In this document: in pieces, positions 1 through 7,544 of the stretch
Numbering within the stretch: position 1 is the first letter of the stretch
Layout of the letters: each line of letters begins with the position of its first letter
Source of the DNA: an uncultured Oscillospiraceae bacterium
GTDB lineage: Bacteria; Bacillota; Clostridia; Oscillospirales; Oscillospiraceae
DNA: 64,000 nucleotides
Assembly: GCA_934565655.1 (NCBI GenBank)
Contig: CAKTIE010000001.1
Coordinates: 264,681 to 328,680 of the forward strand
Reading direction: 5' to 3'
The notes under the pieces: model-generated
What the model was told of the DNA's origin: nothing
Databases searched by the model: none
What the model saw: only the letters and a program-made list of their open reading frames with translations
Made by a program: the position numbers and the translations under genes

Positions 1-35
1 CGCCCTGGTAGGACGGGAAGCCGGGGTGACGTCCC

Positions 36-224
36 ATGACTGAGAGCATGGCATCGAAGCTGGATTGGCTGCGCTGTCCCAAATGCGGCGGCAAGACCAG
101 AACGCAGATACGGCCACACACGGTGCTGGAGGATTTTCCCCTCTTCTGCCCCAAGTGCAAATACACCTGCGTGATCCGTTTCAAGGACGGTAAAACAGAA
201 GAAATCAAAATGCCAGACGCTTAG
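36..224 (+). CDS. Cysteine-rich KTR family small protein
   Basis: A 62-residue protein with two CPxC-type knuckles (LRCPKCGGKTR near residue 13 and FCPKCKYTC near residue 37), which matches the small Cys-rich KTR family of Firmicutes. Two Cys pairs about 24 residues apart suggest a single zinc ribbon; the biochemical role is unknown. Members are often carried on integrative and conjugative elements, so this gene may mark the end of an element lying to the left of the window, though I see no integrase or attachment site here. GGGGTGAC upstream favours the ATG at 36; a second in-frame ATG lies at 48. Confidence 0.75.
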   Translation: MTESMASKLDWLRCPKCGGKTRTQIRPHTVLEDFPLFCPKCKYTCVIRFKDGKTEEIKMPDA

Positions 225-310
225 ACGCAGTGCATGCCACAAAAATGGCCTGTACTGCGTTTACTATTTGGAGAGACCGAGACAAAAAGGAGAGAATGGA
301 GGAAAAAAGC

Positions 311-805
311 ATGAAAAACAGCGCGCTGGTGGTCATCGACCTTCAGAATGACATCACGAAAAACTACAAGGAGATCATAGAAAACGTCAACAGGGCCATC
401 GACTGGGCCGCGCAGAAGGAGCTGTGGGTCATTTACATTCAGCACAACAGCCTGTCCGCGGGGACGAGGACCTTCAAGCCCGGCACCCGCGGCGCGGAGC
501 TGGTGCCGGAGCTGAACGTGGTATCCGGCCATATCTTCACGAAGACGAAGAGCAGCGCTCTGACCAGCGAGGCGTTTGCGGCCTTCATTCAGGAGCACAG
601 CATCACCGATTTCTATCTTGCCGGGGCGGACGCCGCGGCCTGCGTCAAGTCCACCAGCTATAATATGCGGAAAGCCGGTTATACCGTCCATGTGCTGTCG
701 GACTGCATCACAAGCTACGACAAAAAGCAGCTGCCGGAGCTGCTTGCTTATTATGAAAGCAAGGGCTGCTGGGTCATGACGCTTTCCCAGGTCACGGGAG
801 CGTAA
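311..805 (+). CDS. Isochorismatase-like cysteine hydrolase
   Basis: A 164-residue protein of the isochorismatase-like hydrolase superfamily (nicotinamidase/isochorismatase fold). The expected triad is visible: Asp in VVIDLQND near residue 10, Lys in TKTKSSAL near residue 78, and the nucleophilic Cys in AAACVKST near residue 111, with an ADAAACV turn before it. The start at 311 is chosen because a purine-rich AGGAG/GGAGG stretch precedes it and the N-terminus then matches the family; an upstream in-frame ATG at 230 would add an unrelated leader. The substrate cannot be told from sequence. It sits 28 bp upstream of the CPBP protease gene on the same strand and may be co-transcribed with it. Confidence 0.85.
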   Translation: MKNSALVVIDLQNDITKNYKEIIENVNRAIDWAAQKELWVIYIQHNSLSAGTRTFKPGTRGAELVPELNVVSGHIFTKTKSSALTSEAFAAFIQEHSITDFYLAGADAAACVKSTSYNMRKAGYTVHVLSDCITSYDKKQLPELLAYYESKGCWVMTLSQVTGA

Positions 806-833
806 GCGCCGTGGCTGTACAGGAGGAAATGAT

Positions 834-1577
834 GTGAAAAAGCTGTATGAGAAAAATGAGCTGACCTTTGCAATCGTATGCATCGTGGTCTACTGCGTCC
901 TGCAATCGCTGGCGAATCCGTTAAATGAAATGATCGGAATCGCATACGCGGCAAGCGCCGCTTTCTGCGTTTTGCAGGCCATCGTTCTTTTCGCCTTTAT
1001 CCGGAAGAACGGTCTGCGCAAGCGGTATGGCCTTTGCAGCTCGTCCGTTCCCGCCTGGCGGTTCCTCTACTATGTGCCGCTGCTTGTTCTGGCGTCGGGG
1101 AATCTGTGGAACGGTTTCGCCCTCAATTATTCACTGGCGGAAACGGCCTGCCGGGTTGTGTGTATGCTGTGCGTCGGCTTCCTGGAGGAAGTGATCTTCC
1201 GGGGATTCCTGTTTAAAGCCATCGCAAAGGACAACATCAAGTCCGCCATCATTATTTCCAGCGTCACCTTCGGCATCGGGCATATCATCAACCTGTTCAA
1301 CGGCAGCGGGATGGATCTGGTGAGCAGCCTGTGCCAGATCGTCTTTGCCATCGCGATGGGCTTCCTGCTGGTGACGATCTTCTATCGCGGCGGCAGCCTG
1401 CTTCCCGGCATCCTCGTCCACGCCGCCATCAACACGCTGGGCACCTTTGCCAACGACGCGGGCCTTACTGTGGAAGTGCGCCTGCTCCACCTCGCCGTTC
1501 TGATCGTCATTACGGTGGCCTATACCCTGCTCCTCACAAGAACGCTGTCGAAAAATCTATGCAAGGTTGGTGAATAA
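834..1577 (+). CDS. CPBP family intramembrane metalloprotease
   Basis: A 247-residue polytopic membrane protein of the CPBP (CAAX protease and bacteriocin-processing, Abi) family. It carries the signature EExxxR motif (LEEVIFRG, near residue 121), a second motif with the metal-binding His (FGIGH, near residue 148) and a third His/Asn motif (HAAIN, near residue 197). Several hydrophobic helices surround these motifs. The start is GTG at 834, behind a strong AGGAGG at 821. In Firmicutes such proteins are linked to bacteriocin self-immunity or membrane-protein processing; no bacteriocin gene is visible nearby. The next gene starts 4 bp after its stop, so the two are probably one transcript. Confidence 0.85.
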   Translation: MKKLYEKNELTFAIVCIVVYCVLQSLANPLNEMIGIAYAASAAFCVLQAIVLFAFIRKNGLRKRYGLCSSSVPAWRFLYYVPLLVLASGNLWNGFALNYSLAETACRVVCMLCVGFLEEVIFRGFLFKAIAKDNIKSAIIISSVTFGIGHIINLFNGSGMDLVSSLCQIVFAIAMGFLLVTIFYRGGSLLPGILVHAAINTLGTFANDAGLTVEVRLLHLAVLIVITVAYTLLLTRTLSKNLCKVGE

Positions 1578-1581
1578 GCGT

Positions 1582-2376
1582 ATGAATATCAGAATCACGA
1601 ACGACGGAAACGAACGCGATATCCAGGAGATCCATGAGATGCTGCGGGAATACAATCGCAGCCACCGCGAGGCGTCCCAAAGTGTACCCATCGGTGTATT
1701 TCTTGAGGACGGGTCGGGCCGGAAGCTGGCCGGACTGACCGGCGAGACCTTTGGCAACTGGCTCTGCATCCAATACCTTTTCGTCAGCGAACGGCTCCGG
1801 GGTCAGGGGATCGGAAGCAAGCTGCTGGAGGCTGCGGAGGCAGAAGCCGGACAGCGCGGCTGCAAATATGCCTTTGTGGATACCTTTTCCTTTCAAGCGC
1901 CCGCATTTTACAAAAAGCACGGATGCCGGGAGGTTTTTACCCTCGAAGATTATCCCTACACCGGTAAGCGGCACTATTACACAAAGGAGCTACATGGATT
2001 CCGGCTTATGGAGACAGCGATGAAAGACACAAATCAACTGATCGGCTGCTGCGGCCTGGACTGCGAAACGTGCGACGCCAGGATCGCAACCGTCACAAAC
2101 GACAACGCCCTGCGGGAGAAGACCGCCGCGCTGTGGACGAAGCTCAACGGCGTGACCATCACACCGGACATGATAAACTGCACCGGCTGTCGCATGGAGG
2201 GCGCGAAAACCCCCTTCTGCGACAAGCTCTGCCCCGTACACAACTGCGTCCGGGAGAAGGGGCTGGATACCTGCGCCGACTGCGGGCAGATGGATGGCTG
2301 CCCGACGCTGGGGCGCATCGCGGAAAACACGCCGTCGGTGCTGGAAAATCTGAAGCAGCTCCGGGAGACGAAGTAA
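1582..2376 (+). CDS. GNAT acetyltransferase fused to DUF3795 domain
   Basis: A 264-residue two-domain protein. Residues about 1-140 are a GNAT N-acetyltransferase: the acetyl-CoA pyrophosphate-binding loop [10 protein letters not shown] is near residue 75, followed by FYKKHGCRE. Residues about 150-264 are a Cys-rich DUF3795 domain ([38 protein letters not shown]), probably metal-binding. The ATG at 1582 is preferred over TTG 1567 and GTG 1570 because it follows the upstream stop. Inside the linker there is an AAAGGAG (1982-1988) and in-frame ATGs at 2008 and 2020, so the DUF3795 part could also be made separately. These families are usually separate genes. Substrate unknown. Confidence 0.8.
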   Translation: MNIRITNDGNERDIQEIHEMLREYNRSHREASQSVPIGVFLEDGSGRKLAGLTGETFGNWLCIQYLFVSERLRGQGIGSKLLEAAEAEAGQRGCKYAFVDTFSFQAPAFYKKHGCREVFTLEDYPYTGKRHYYTKELHGFRLMETAMKDTNQLIGCCGLDCETCDARIATVTNDNALREKTAALWTKLNGVTITPDMINCTGCRMEGAKTPFCDKLCPVHNCVREKGLDTCADCGQMDGCPTLGRIAENTPSVLENLKQLRETK

Positions 2377-2401
2377 AACGAAACAGACGAAAGGAGAAAT
2401 C

Positions 2402-3223
2402 ATGAAACAGATGAAAAAGATCACGCTGCTGGCCGCGGCGATACTGCTGCTGGCCGCCCTTATGACGGGCTGCACCCGTCTGACAGAAGTAAAAGACAAC
2501 ACACCTTCGACCCCGGACACTCCGGCGGAGACCGGGGAATACGGCGTTTACGTCAAGCTGGAGCGGGATGACGCCAGCGCCATCTACATCCACGGCGGCA
2601 GCTTCTCGAAGGTGTGCGAAAACGCCGACGGCTCGCCCTTGAAGGCCGGGGAATGGATCTTCACCGGCGAGGACATCGTGGAGCTTTCCCGGAAGGATAA
2701 CTGTTCCGTCCTCTTTACCGTGGGCGCGCTGGATGCGGATGACACGCTGCTGGGCGAGGAAACCTTCCTTTATGACGCGACGCAGGAAAAGCTGTATGTG
2801 ACCATCGGCACGGACGGCGTGACCTGCTCCACCTCCGACGCAGCCGACGCCCCGGCCGATGTGCCGCCGGTGCTGACGCTGTCCATTCTGGATGAGATCG
2901 ACGCGGATGTGAAGGTGGGGACCTCCGGCTCCTCCCTGTCGGCGGTGCAGGCGGCGGCCAAGCTGATCGAATGGGGCGTGAACACCGGTCTCAGCGCCAA
3001 GGAGATCGATGACGCCGCCACCACATGGCTGTCCTCCAAAACCGACAACCTGACGGAGTTCCTGCAAAAGCTGGAGCTGGTGGACGACGCCTATCAGAAG
3101 CTGCTGACCGATCAGGCCCGTGAGCTGCTGGACAGCGCCGGGTGCGAGAGTACTGAGATCACCTGGGGCAGTCAGCCGGTGGAGGCCGTGGAGGCCATCA
3201 TGCAGGCCGCCGGACGGCGATAA
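2402..3223 (+). CDS. Putative lipoprotein of unknown function
   Basis: A 273-residue secreted protein. A short basic N-terminus, a hydrophobic core and the lipobox LMTGC (Cys near residue 24) give a clear lipoprotein signal peptide. Next comes a Thr/Pro-rich linker (about 30-45), a beta-rich middle domain, and a helical C-terminal half from about residue 155. I do not recognise the domains. The start is backed by AAAGGAGAAATC directly upstream. The gene is 25 bp behind the GNAT-DUF3795 fusion and is closed by a strong terminator at 3231. Confidence 0.8.
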   Translation: MKQMKKITLLAAAILLLAALMTGCTRLTEVKDNTPSTPDTPAETGEYGVYVKLERDDASAIYIHGGSFSKVCENADGSPLKAGEWIFTGEDIVELSRKDNCSVLFTVGALDADDTLLGEETFLYDATQEKLYVTIGTDGVTCSTSDAADAPADVPPVLTLSILDEIDADVKVGTSGSSLSAVQAAAKLIEWGVNTGLSAKEIDDAATTWLSSKTDNLTEFLQKLELVDDAYQKLLTDQARELLDSAGCESTEITWGSQPVEAVEAIMQAAGRR

Positions 3224-3230
3224 GCAAACG

Positions 3231-3265
3231 AAAAAGCTGTGGGACGGCAAGTCCCGCAGCTTTTT
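3231..3265 (+). terminator. Rho-independent terminator after the lipoprotein gene
   Basis: An 11 bp stem with one G-T pair (AGCTGTGGGAC / GTCCCGCAGCT) and a 5-base loop, flanked by AAAAA on the left and TTTTT on the right. It lies 8 bp past the lipoprotein stop and separates it from the TetR promoter. Confidence 0.85.
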
Positions 3266-3287
3266 GCCTGCCACCCAAAGAAACCCC

Positions 3288-3347
3288 TTGACAAACCGCC
3301 CTTCACGGAATATAATAACGCATCGTTATGAATAACAATATGTTATT
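3288..3347 (+). promoter_or_regulatory. Consensus promoter with two tandem TetR-type operators
   Basis: TTGACA (3288-3293) and TATAAT (3311-3316) are separated by exactly 17 bp, a perfect sigma-A promoter. Two inverted repeats overlie the -10 and start region: ATAACG-CAT-CGTTAT (3315-3329) and AATAACA-ATA-TGTTATT (3331-3347), with centres 17 bp apart. Their shared half-site is ATAAC(G/A). The position suits autorepression by the TetR protein encoded at 3363. Confidence 0.8.
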
Positions 3348-3362
3348 GTTGAGGTGAATGCG

Positions 3363-3968
3363 ATGCCTGCTGCAAAAAAGGTTTCTAAAGACAAGATCAT
3401 TGACGCCGCCATCGAGGTGCTGCGTGACGGCGGCTTTTCCGCCATCAATGCCCGTAGCGTTGCCCGGAGGCTGGGCTGCTCCACCCAGCCGATCTATCTC
3501 TCCTTTCAGAGCATGGAGGAGCTGAAGGCTGCGCTGACGGAGCGTGCCATCGAGATGCATACCCGGCGGGTGCGGGACTCGCTGCGGGCCCACGAGGGGA
3601 ACGACAGCCGTTACAGCAGCTATGGCATGGGCTTTGTCAGATTCGCGGCGGAGGAAAAGCAGCTTTTCCGCTGGCTCTATCTGGAGGGGGAGCAGCTGGG
3701 GCCGTATCAGAACGATGTGCTGCTGCCGGAGGTCATCGACGTGATCGTGGAGGAATTCGGTTACAGTGAAGATGTGGCCCGCCGCTTCCATCAGGACATG
3801 ATCTACTTCTCCTATGGACTGGCCATTCTGGCCAATACCGACCATCTGCGCCTGACGGAGACAGAGCTTCGTGAGGCCTTCCGGCGGGAGTTCCGCGCGC
3901 TGACCGCGCTTTACGGAAAGCCCCCGAAGCTGCCGCCGTTTGCGGTGAAAGCGGGTGTTGTGCTGTGA
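3363..3968 (+). CDS. TetR/AcrR family transcriptional regulator
   Basis: A 201-residue TetR-type repressor. The N-terminal helix-turn-helix spans about residues 10-55 (KIIDAAIEVLRDGGF, then INARSVARRLGCSTQPIYLSF); the rest is an all-helical ligand-binding domain. The ATG at 3363 is chosen over the in-frame GTG at 3354 because GAGGTG at 3351 is then well placed. It probably represses its own promoter through the two inverted repeats at 3315-3347. Its stop overlaps the start of the membrane-hydrolase gene (GTGA), so that protein is its most likely regulated partner. Confidence 0.88.
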   Translation: MPAAKKVSKDKIIDAAIEVLRDGGFSAINARSVARRLGCSTQPIYLSFQSMEELKAALTERAIEMHTRRVRDSLRAHEGNDSRYSSYGMGFVRFAAEEKQLFRWLYLEGEQLGPYQNDVLLPEVIDVIVEEFGYSEDVARRFHQDMIYFSYGLAILANTDHLRLTETELREAFRREFRALTALYGKPPKLPPFAVKAGVVL

Positions 3969-5038
3969 GCCTGACGGTGTCCTTCTCCTGGGCCGGGCTG
4001 GTGATCTTCGCTCTGCCCATGCTGATCAATATTGCCTATGTCCTCTTTCCGCCTGCGGAAAAGACGGAGCAGGCGGCGGTCACCCGCTGGGTGGAGGCGG
4101 TGGAGCAGGTCAGCCGCATGGCGTATCTGCTGGCGGTGGTGCTGCTGGTGAGCCGCCGGCCGCTGGCCAGCGTATGGCTGTATCTGGCCGCCGGTTTTCT
4201 GGTGCTGTACTACGCCGTCTGGCTCCGCTATTTTGCGGGCGGGCGGAAAACGGAGCTGCTGTGCCGGGCGTTTCTTTTTGTCCCTCTGCCGCTGGCGGTA
4301 TTTCCGGTGCTGTATTACCTGTGCGCCGCCGTCTGGCTGCACAATTATCCGGCGGTGCTCCTCATAATCATTTTCGGCGCGGCACATATCACGGTGTCGC
4401 TGCAAATCGTTCCGGAAAGGGGAAAACAGATGAAGGATCTGGTCGTATACGTCCACGGTAAGGGCGGCTCGGCGGAGGAAGCCGGGCATTATCAGGCCCT
4501 GTTCCCGGACAGTGAAGTCATTGGCTTCGATTACCGCGCCCGGACGCCCTGGGAGGCCGCGGAGGAATTCCCGGCGTTTTTCGCCCGGCAGCGGCAGCGC
4601 TGCGGCTCCCTTACGCTGATCGCCAACAGCATCGGCGCGTTTTTTGCCCTGTCCGCGCTGGACGAGACGCTGGTGGACAGGGCGTATTTCATCTCTCCGG
4701 TGGTGGACATGGAAACGCTGATCGGCAATATGATGCGGTGGGCGAATGTGACCGAGCGGGAGCTTGCGGAAAAGCGGGAGATCCCCACGGCCTTCGGTGA
4801 AACGCTGTCGTGGGAATATCTCCTTTATGTGCGGGAGCACCCCGTTTCATGGCGCGTTCCCACCTGTATCCTGTATGGCGAGCGGGACAATCTGACCGCG
4901 CGGGACACCATAACGGACTTTGCCCGGCGTACCGGCGCGGCGCTGACGGTGATGCCGGGCGGCGAGCATTGGTTCCATACGGCGGAGCAGATGCGTTTTT
5001 TGGATGATTGGATCATAAGCGCGCGGGCCGGTGCATAA
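3965..5038 (+). CDS. Membrane protein fused to alpha/beta hydrolase
   Basis: A 357-residue protein. Residues 1 to about 150 hold roughly four or five hydrophobic helices; residues about 156-357 form an alpha/beta hydrolase. Hydrolase marks are an oxyanion-loop HGKGGS near residue 163, a nucleophile elbow ANSIG near residue 220, a candidate acid Asp in YGERDN and the catalytic His in GGEHWFHT near the C-terminus. The start is a GTG that overlaps the TetR stop. An internal ATG at 4430, preceded by a purine-rich GGAAAGGGG stretch, could also initiate the hydrolase alone. Such small hydrolases are common as separate genes, so a membrane-fused form is unusual. Substrate unknown. Confidence 0.75.
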   Translation: MSLTVSFSWAGLVIFALPMLINIAYVLFPPAEKTEQAAVTRWVEAVEQVSRMAYLLAVVLLVSRRPLASVWLYLAAGFLVLYYAVWLRYFAGGRKTELLCRAFLFVPLPLAVFPVLYYLCAAVWLHNYPAVLLIIIFGAAHITVSLQIVPERGKQMKDLVVYVHGKGGSAEEAGHYQALFPDSEVIGFDYRARTPWEAAEEFPAFFARQRQRCGSLTLIANSIGAFFALSALDETLVDRAYFISPVVDMETLIGNMMRWANVTERELAEKREIPTAFGETLSWEYLLYVREHPVSWRVPTCILYGERDNLTARDTITDFARRTGAALTVMPGGEHWFHTAEQMRFLDDWIISARAGA

Positions 5039-5075
5039 GCGCCCGCGCCGAGAGAAATGAAGGAAGAGATATATC

Positions 5076-5717
5076 ATGAAAACTGAGATCAAAACAGAGA
5101 GACTGACGCTGCGGCCCATGTCCGACGGCGCCATCAAGGCGCTGATAGAGCGTGTCGATGATGAGCTTCGCGCCGCCTACGGCGAAATGCTGGACGGCTG
5201 CAAGCGCGATCCGGAGAACCGGATCTGGTACGCGCCGTGGGAAATGGTGCGGAACGACGAATCCATCGGTGATGTCGGCTTCAAGGGCCCGGCGAAGAAC
5301 CACGCGGTGGAGATCGGCTACGGCGTTCAGCCGGATCATGAGGGCCGCGGCTATACCACCGAGGCGGTGCAGGCCATGACCAAATGGGCGTTCAGCCAGA
5401 AGGACGTGGTGTTTGTAGAAGCCGAGACCGCACCGGATAACAAGGCCTCCCAGCGCATCCTGGAAAAGTGCGGCTTTGTGCCGGACGGGACAATGGGCGA
5501 GGAGGGCCCGCGCTTCGTGCTGGAGCGTCCGCTGACCAACTGGAAGCCCATCTATATGCTGTTCGGCATGAGCATCGGCATGGCCATCGGCCATCTTCTG
5601 GATCAGCTGCTGTTGGGTCTGGCCATCGGCATGAGCCTTGGCGTGCTTGCCGGTGCGCTGCTGAACAGCTCCGCGAAGAAGGACCGCGAAGCGCTCCGGC
5701 AGCGGCGGCACGGATAA
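5076..5717 (+). CDS. GNAT acetyltransferase with C-terminal membrane hairpin
   Basis: A 213-residue protein. Residues about 1-155 are a RimJ-type GNAT domain: TERLTLRPM at the N-terminus, the acetyl-CoA loop HEGRGYTTEAV near residue 89 and the ASQRILEKCGF helix near residue 124. The last 60 residues add two hydrophobic segments rich in small residues (GMSIGMAIG and GLAIGMSLGVLAGALL, a glycine-zipper pattern), then a basic tail. The enzyme is therefore probably membrane-anchored, which is uncommon for GNATs. GAAGGAAGAG precedes the ATG. The likely reaction is acetylation of a small molecule or protein; the target is unknown. Confidence 0.8.
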   Translation: MKTEIKTERLTLRPMSDGAIKALIERVDDELRAAYGEMLDGCKRDPENRIWYAPWEMVRNDESIGDVGFKGPAKNHAVEIGYGVQPDHEGRGYTTEAVQAMTKWAFSQKDVVFVEAETAPDNKASQRILEKCGFVPDGTMGEEGPRFVLERPLTNWKPIYMLFGMSIGMAIGHLLDQLLLGLAIGMSLGVLAGALLNSSAKKDREALRQRRHG

Positions 5718-5810
5718 TGACAGGACAACGCGGCAGAAGAAAAAATGCCCGCCGCGCCCTTCTGAATGCCCCGCATTGACCGGCTTTTCACAGCGTGGCA
5801 TCCGGGTTAC

Positions 5811-5850
5811 AAAAAGATCGCCCCATACGTCAGTATGGGGCGATCTTTTT
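5811..5850. terminator. Bidirectional rho-independent terminator
   Basis: An 18 bp perfect stem (AAAAAGATCGCCCCATAC / GTATGGGGCGATCTTTTT) with a 4-base loop. The A-run and T-run make it work in both directions. It sits between the plus-strand GNAT gene and the 3' end of the minus-strand ABC exporter gene. Confidence 0.9.
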
Positions 5851-5898
5851 GGCCTTTGCATACCATATGCTTCGTGCTCTGAAAACGGGGGAAATGGC

Positions 5899-7544
5899 TT
5901 ATACCGTCTGTGGCCTGATCTCTATCGTCCGGCCGCCCAGGCTTTCGTATACGCGGTGGGAAACAGAGAGAACGGTGCGCCCCTGAGAGGCGTGGCGCAG
6001 GGCTTCCAGCACCCGCGCCTCGGTCTCCGCGTCCAGATTGGCGGTGATCTCGTCCAGCAGCAGTATGGCGGGATCTGCTGCCGCGGCACGGGCAATGGAC
6101 AGCAACTGCCACTCACCCTGCGAGAACATGCCGTCCGTGCACATCGTGTCGTATCCTTCCGGCAGCGCCTGAATGGCGTCGTCGATCCCCGCCAGCTTTG
6201 CCGCGTTCTGCGCCATTTCACGGGTGATCTGCGGATCGTTGAGGGTGATCTGATCCAGAACTGTTCCCGGCACGCGGGCGAATGCTGCTCCACGCAGCTG
6301 ATACAGGCGCGCCGCTCCCGGTCTGTGATGGCTGAAGCATCCACGCCGCCGATGGTGACGGTACCGGCCTGGGGCTGATAGAGCCCCAGCAGCAGCTTGA
6401 ACACCGTGCTTTTTCCGGCACCGGTCCGGCCTACCAGCGTGACCTGCTCGCCCTGCTTTACGGTCATGGATAGATCCTTCAGCACGCATCTTTCGCCATA
6501 GCCGAAGGTCGCATGGGAGAGCACCACATCGCCCCGCGGGGTTTTTTGATTTGCCTGCGGAATGGTGCGCTCCGGCTGGTCGAGAAATGCGTCGATCCGC
6601 TTGACGCCCGCCATAGCCGACTGGATGGCCTGTATCTCCATGCCGAGGCTTTCGATCGGTGCGAAGATGCGGGAGATGTAGTTGATCACCGTCACCGAGG
6701 TGCCTACCGACATGCCGAACAGGGTCAGTATCTCCGCTTTACCGGAGGCGGAGAACAGCATGACGATGCCCACCACCACAGCGTTCAGCAGCAATACCAC
6801 CGGCGAATAGACCGCGTCATAAAAGTTGGTACGCTCCATGGCCGCATAGCTGTCGCCGATGCGCCGGTCATAGCGGCGCTCCATATAGTGCTCCAGTCCC
6901 AGCGCCCGGATGGTGCGGATGTTGTGCAGTGTTTCCGGAACCTGGCCTGATACGACGGCAACGGCGCGGCGGTTGTCCAGCTGCGCCGACAGCATCCGCT
7001 TCTGCACATGGCGGGTGAACAGGGCGAACAGCGGCAGCACCAGCAGCAGGATCAGCGCCAAACCGGTGTTCTTCACGGCAATCACCGCCATGATGGAGAC
7101 GATGCGGCAGGCATCCGCCACCATGCTGATGATGCCGGAAGTGAACAGCGCCTCCACGGTGTCCACATCGCCGGAGAAGCGGGCGGCCACCTCGCCGGGG
7201 TTCTGGCCTGCCAGCGTGCCGGCAGGCAGCCGTGTCAGCTTCTGGGACATCTCCGAGCGCAGCGCGTGGGTCATTTTCTGCCCGAACAGCACCAGCAGGC
7301 TCTCCTGTGCCGAGGAAAACACGCCCTCCAGTGCGAGACTGCCGAAGTACAGCAGCACGGCGAGAAGGCTCAGCGGGAGACCGCCCGTCAGCCGGTCGAT
7401 GACGCGTCCCAGCAGCAGCGGCGGCAGCAGCGACGCCGCCACAGATGCCGCCACACACAGAAGCGTCCCTGCGGTCAGCAGATGGTGCGACCTTGCCGCC
7501 ATTCCGATGGCGGCAAAAACGCCGGATCGCTGTCTGTTCTTCAT
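5899..7544 (-). pseudogene. ABC exporter half, permease-ATPase, one-base frameshift
   Basis: A type IV ABC exporter subunit read from ATG 7544: an N-terminal six-helix membrane domain (about 1-320), then an ATPase with Walker A GRTGAGKST near residue 375. Near position 6281 the frame breaks: reading up to VEQH and then one frame over restores the family sequence (ARVPGTVLDQITL), the signature FSQGEWQ, Walker B ILLLDE and the H-loop SVSHR. One base missing in the short A/T run at 6281-6282 explains it. The signature is degenerate (Q for S, E for G) while Walker B keeps its catalytic Glu, complementing the partner encoded upstream. The start overlaps the partner's stop (ATGA). It could be a true mutation or a sequencing error. 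Confidence 0.8.

Noticed and set aside
221..883. Minus-strand open frame of 220 codons opposite the isochorismatase-like gene
   Set aside because: Shadow of a gene with a complete catalytic triad; no ribosome site or family motif.
2159..3274. Minus-strand open frame of 371 codons opposite the lipoprotein gene
   Set aside because: It overlaps the well-supported lipoprotein gene (lipobox, ribosome site, terminator) and two neighbouring genes, with no recognisable domain.
36..5717. Whole 0-5.7 kb region as an integrative element
   Set aside because: Only the KTR protein points that way; no integrase, relaxase, direct repeats or attachment site were found within the window.
6241..6320. Programmed ribosomal frameshift in the ABC exporter gene
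   Set aside because: No slippery heptamer such as X-XXY-YYZ and no fitting downstream structure were seen; a single missing base explains the break.
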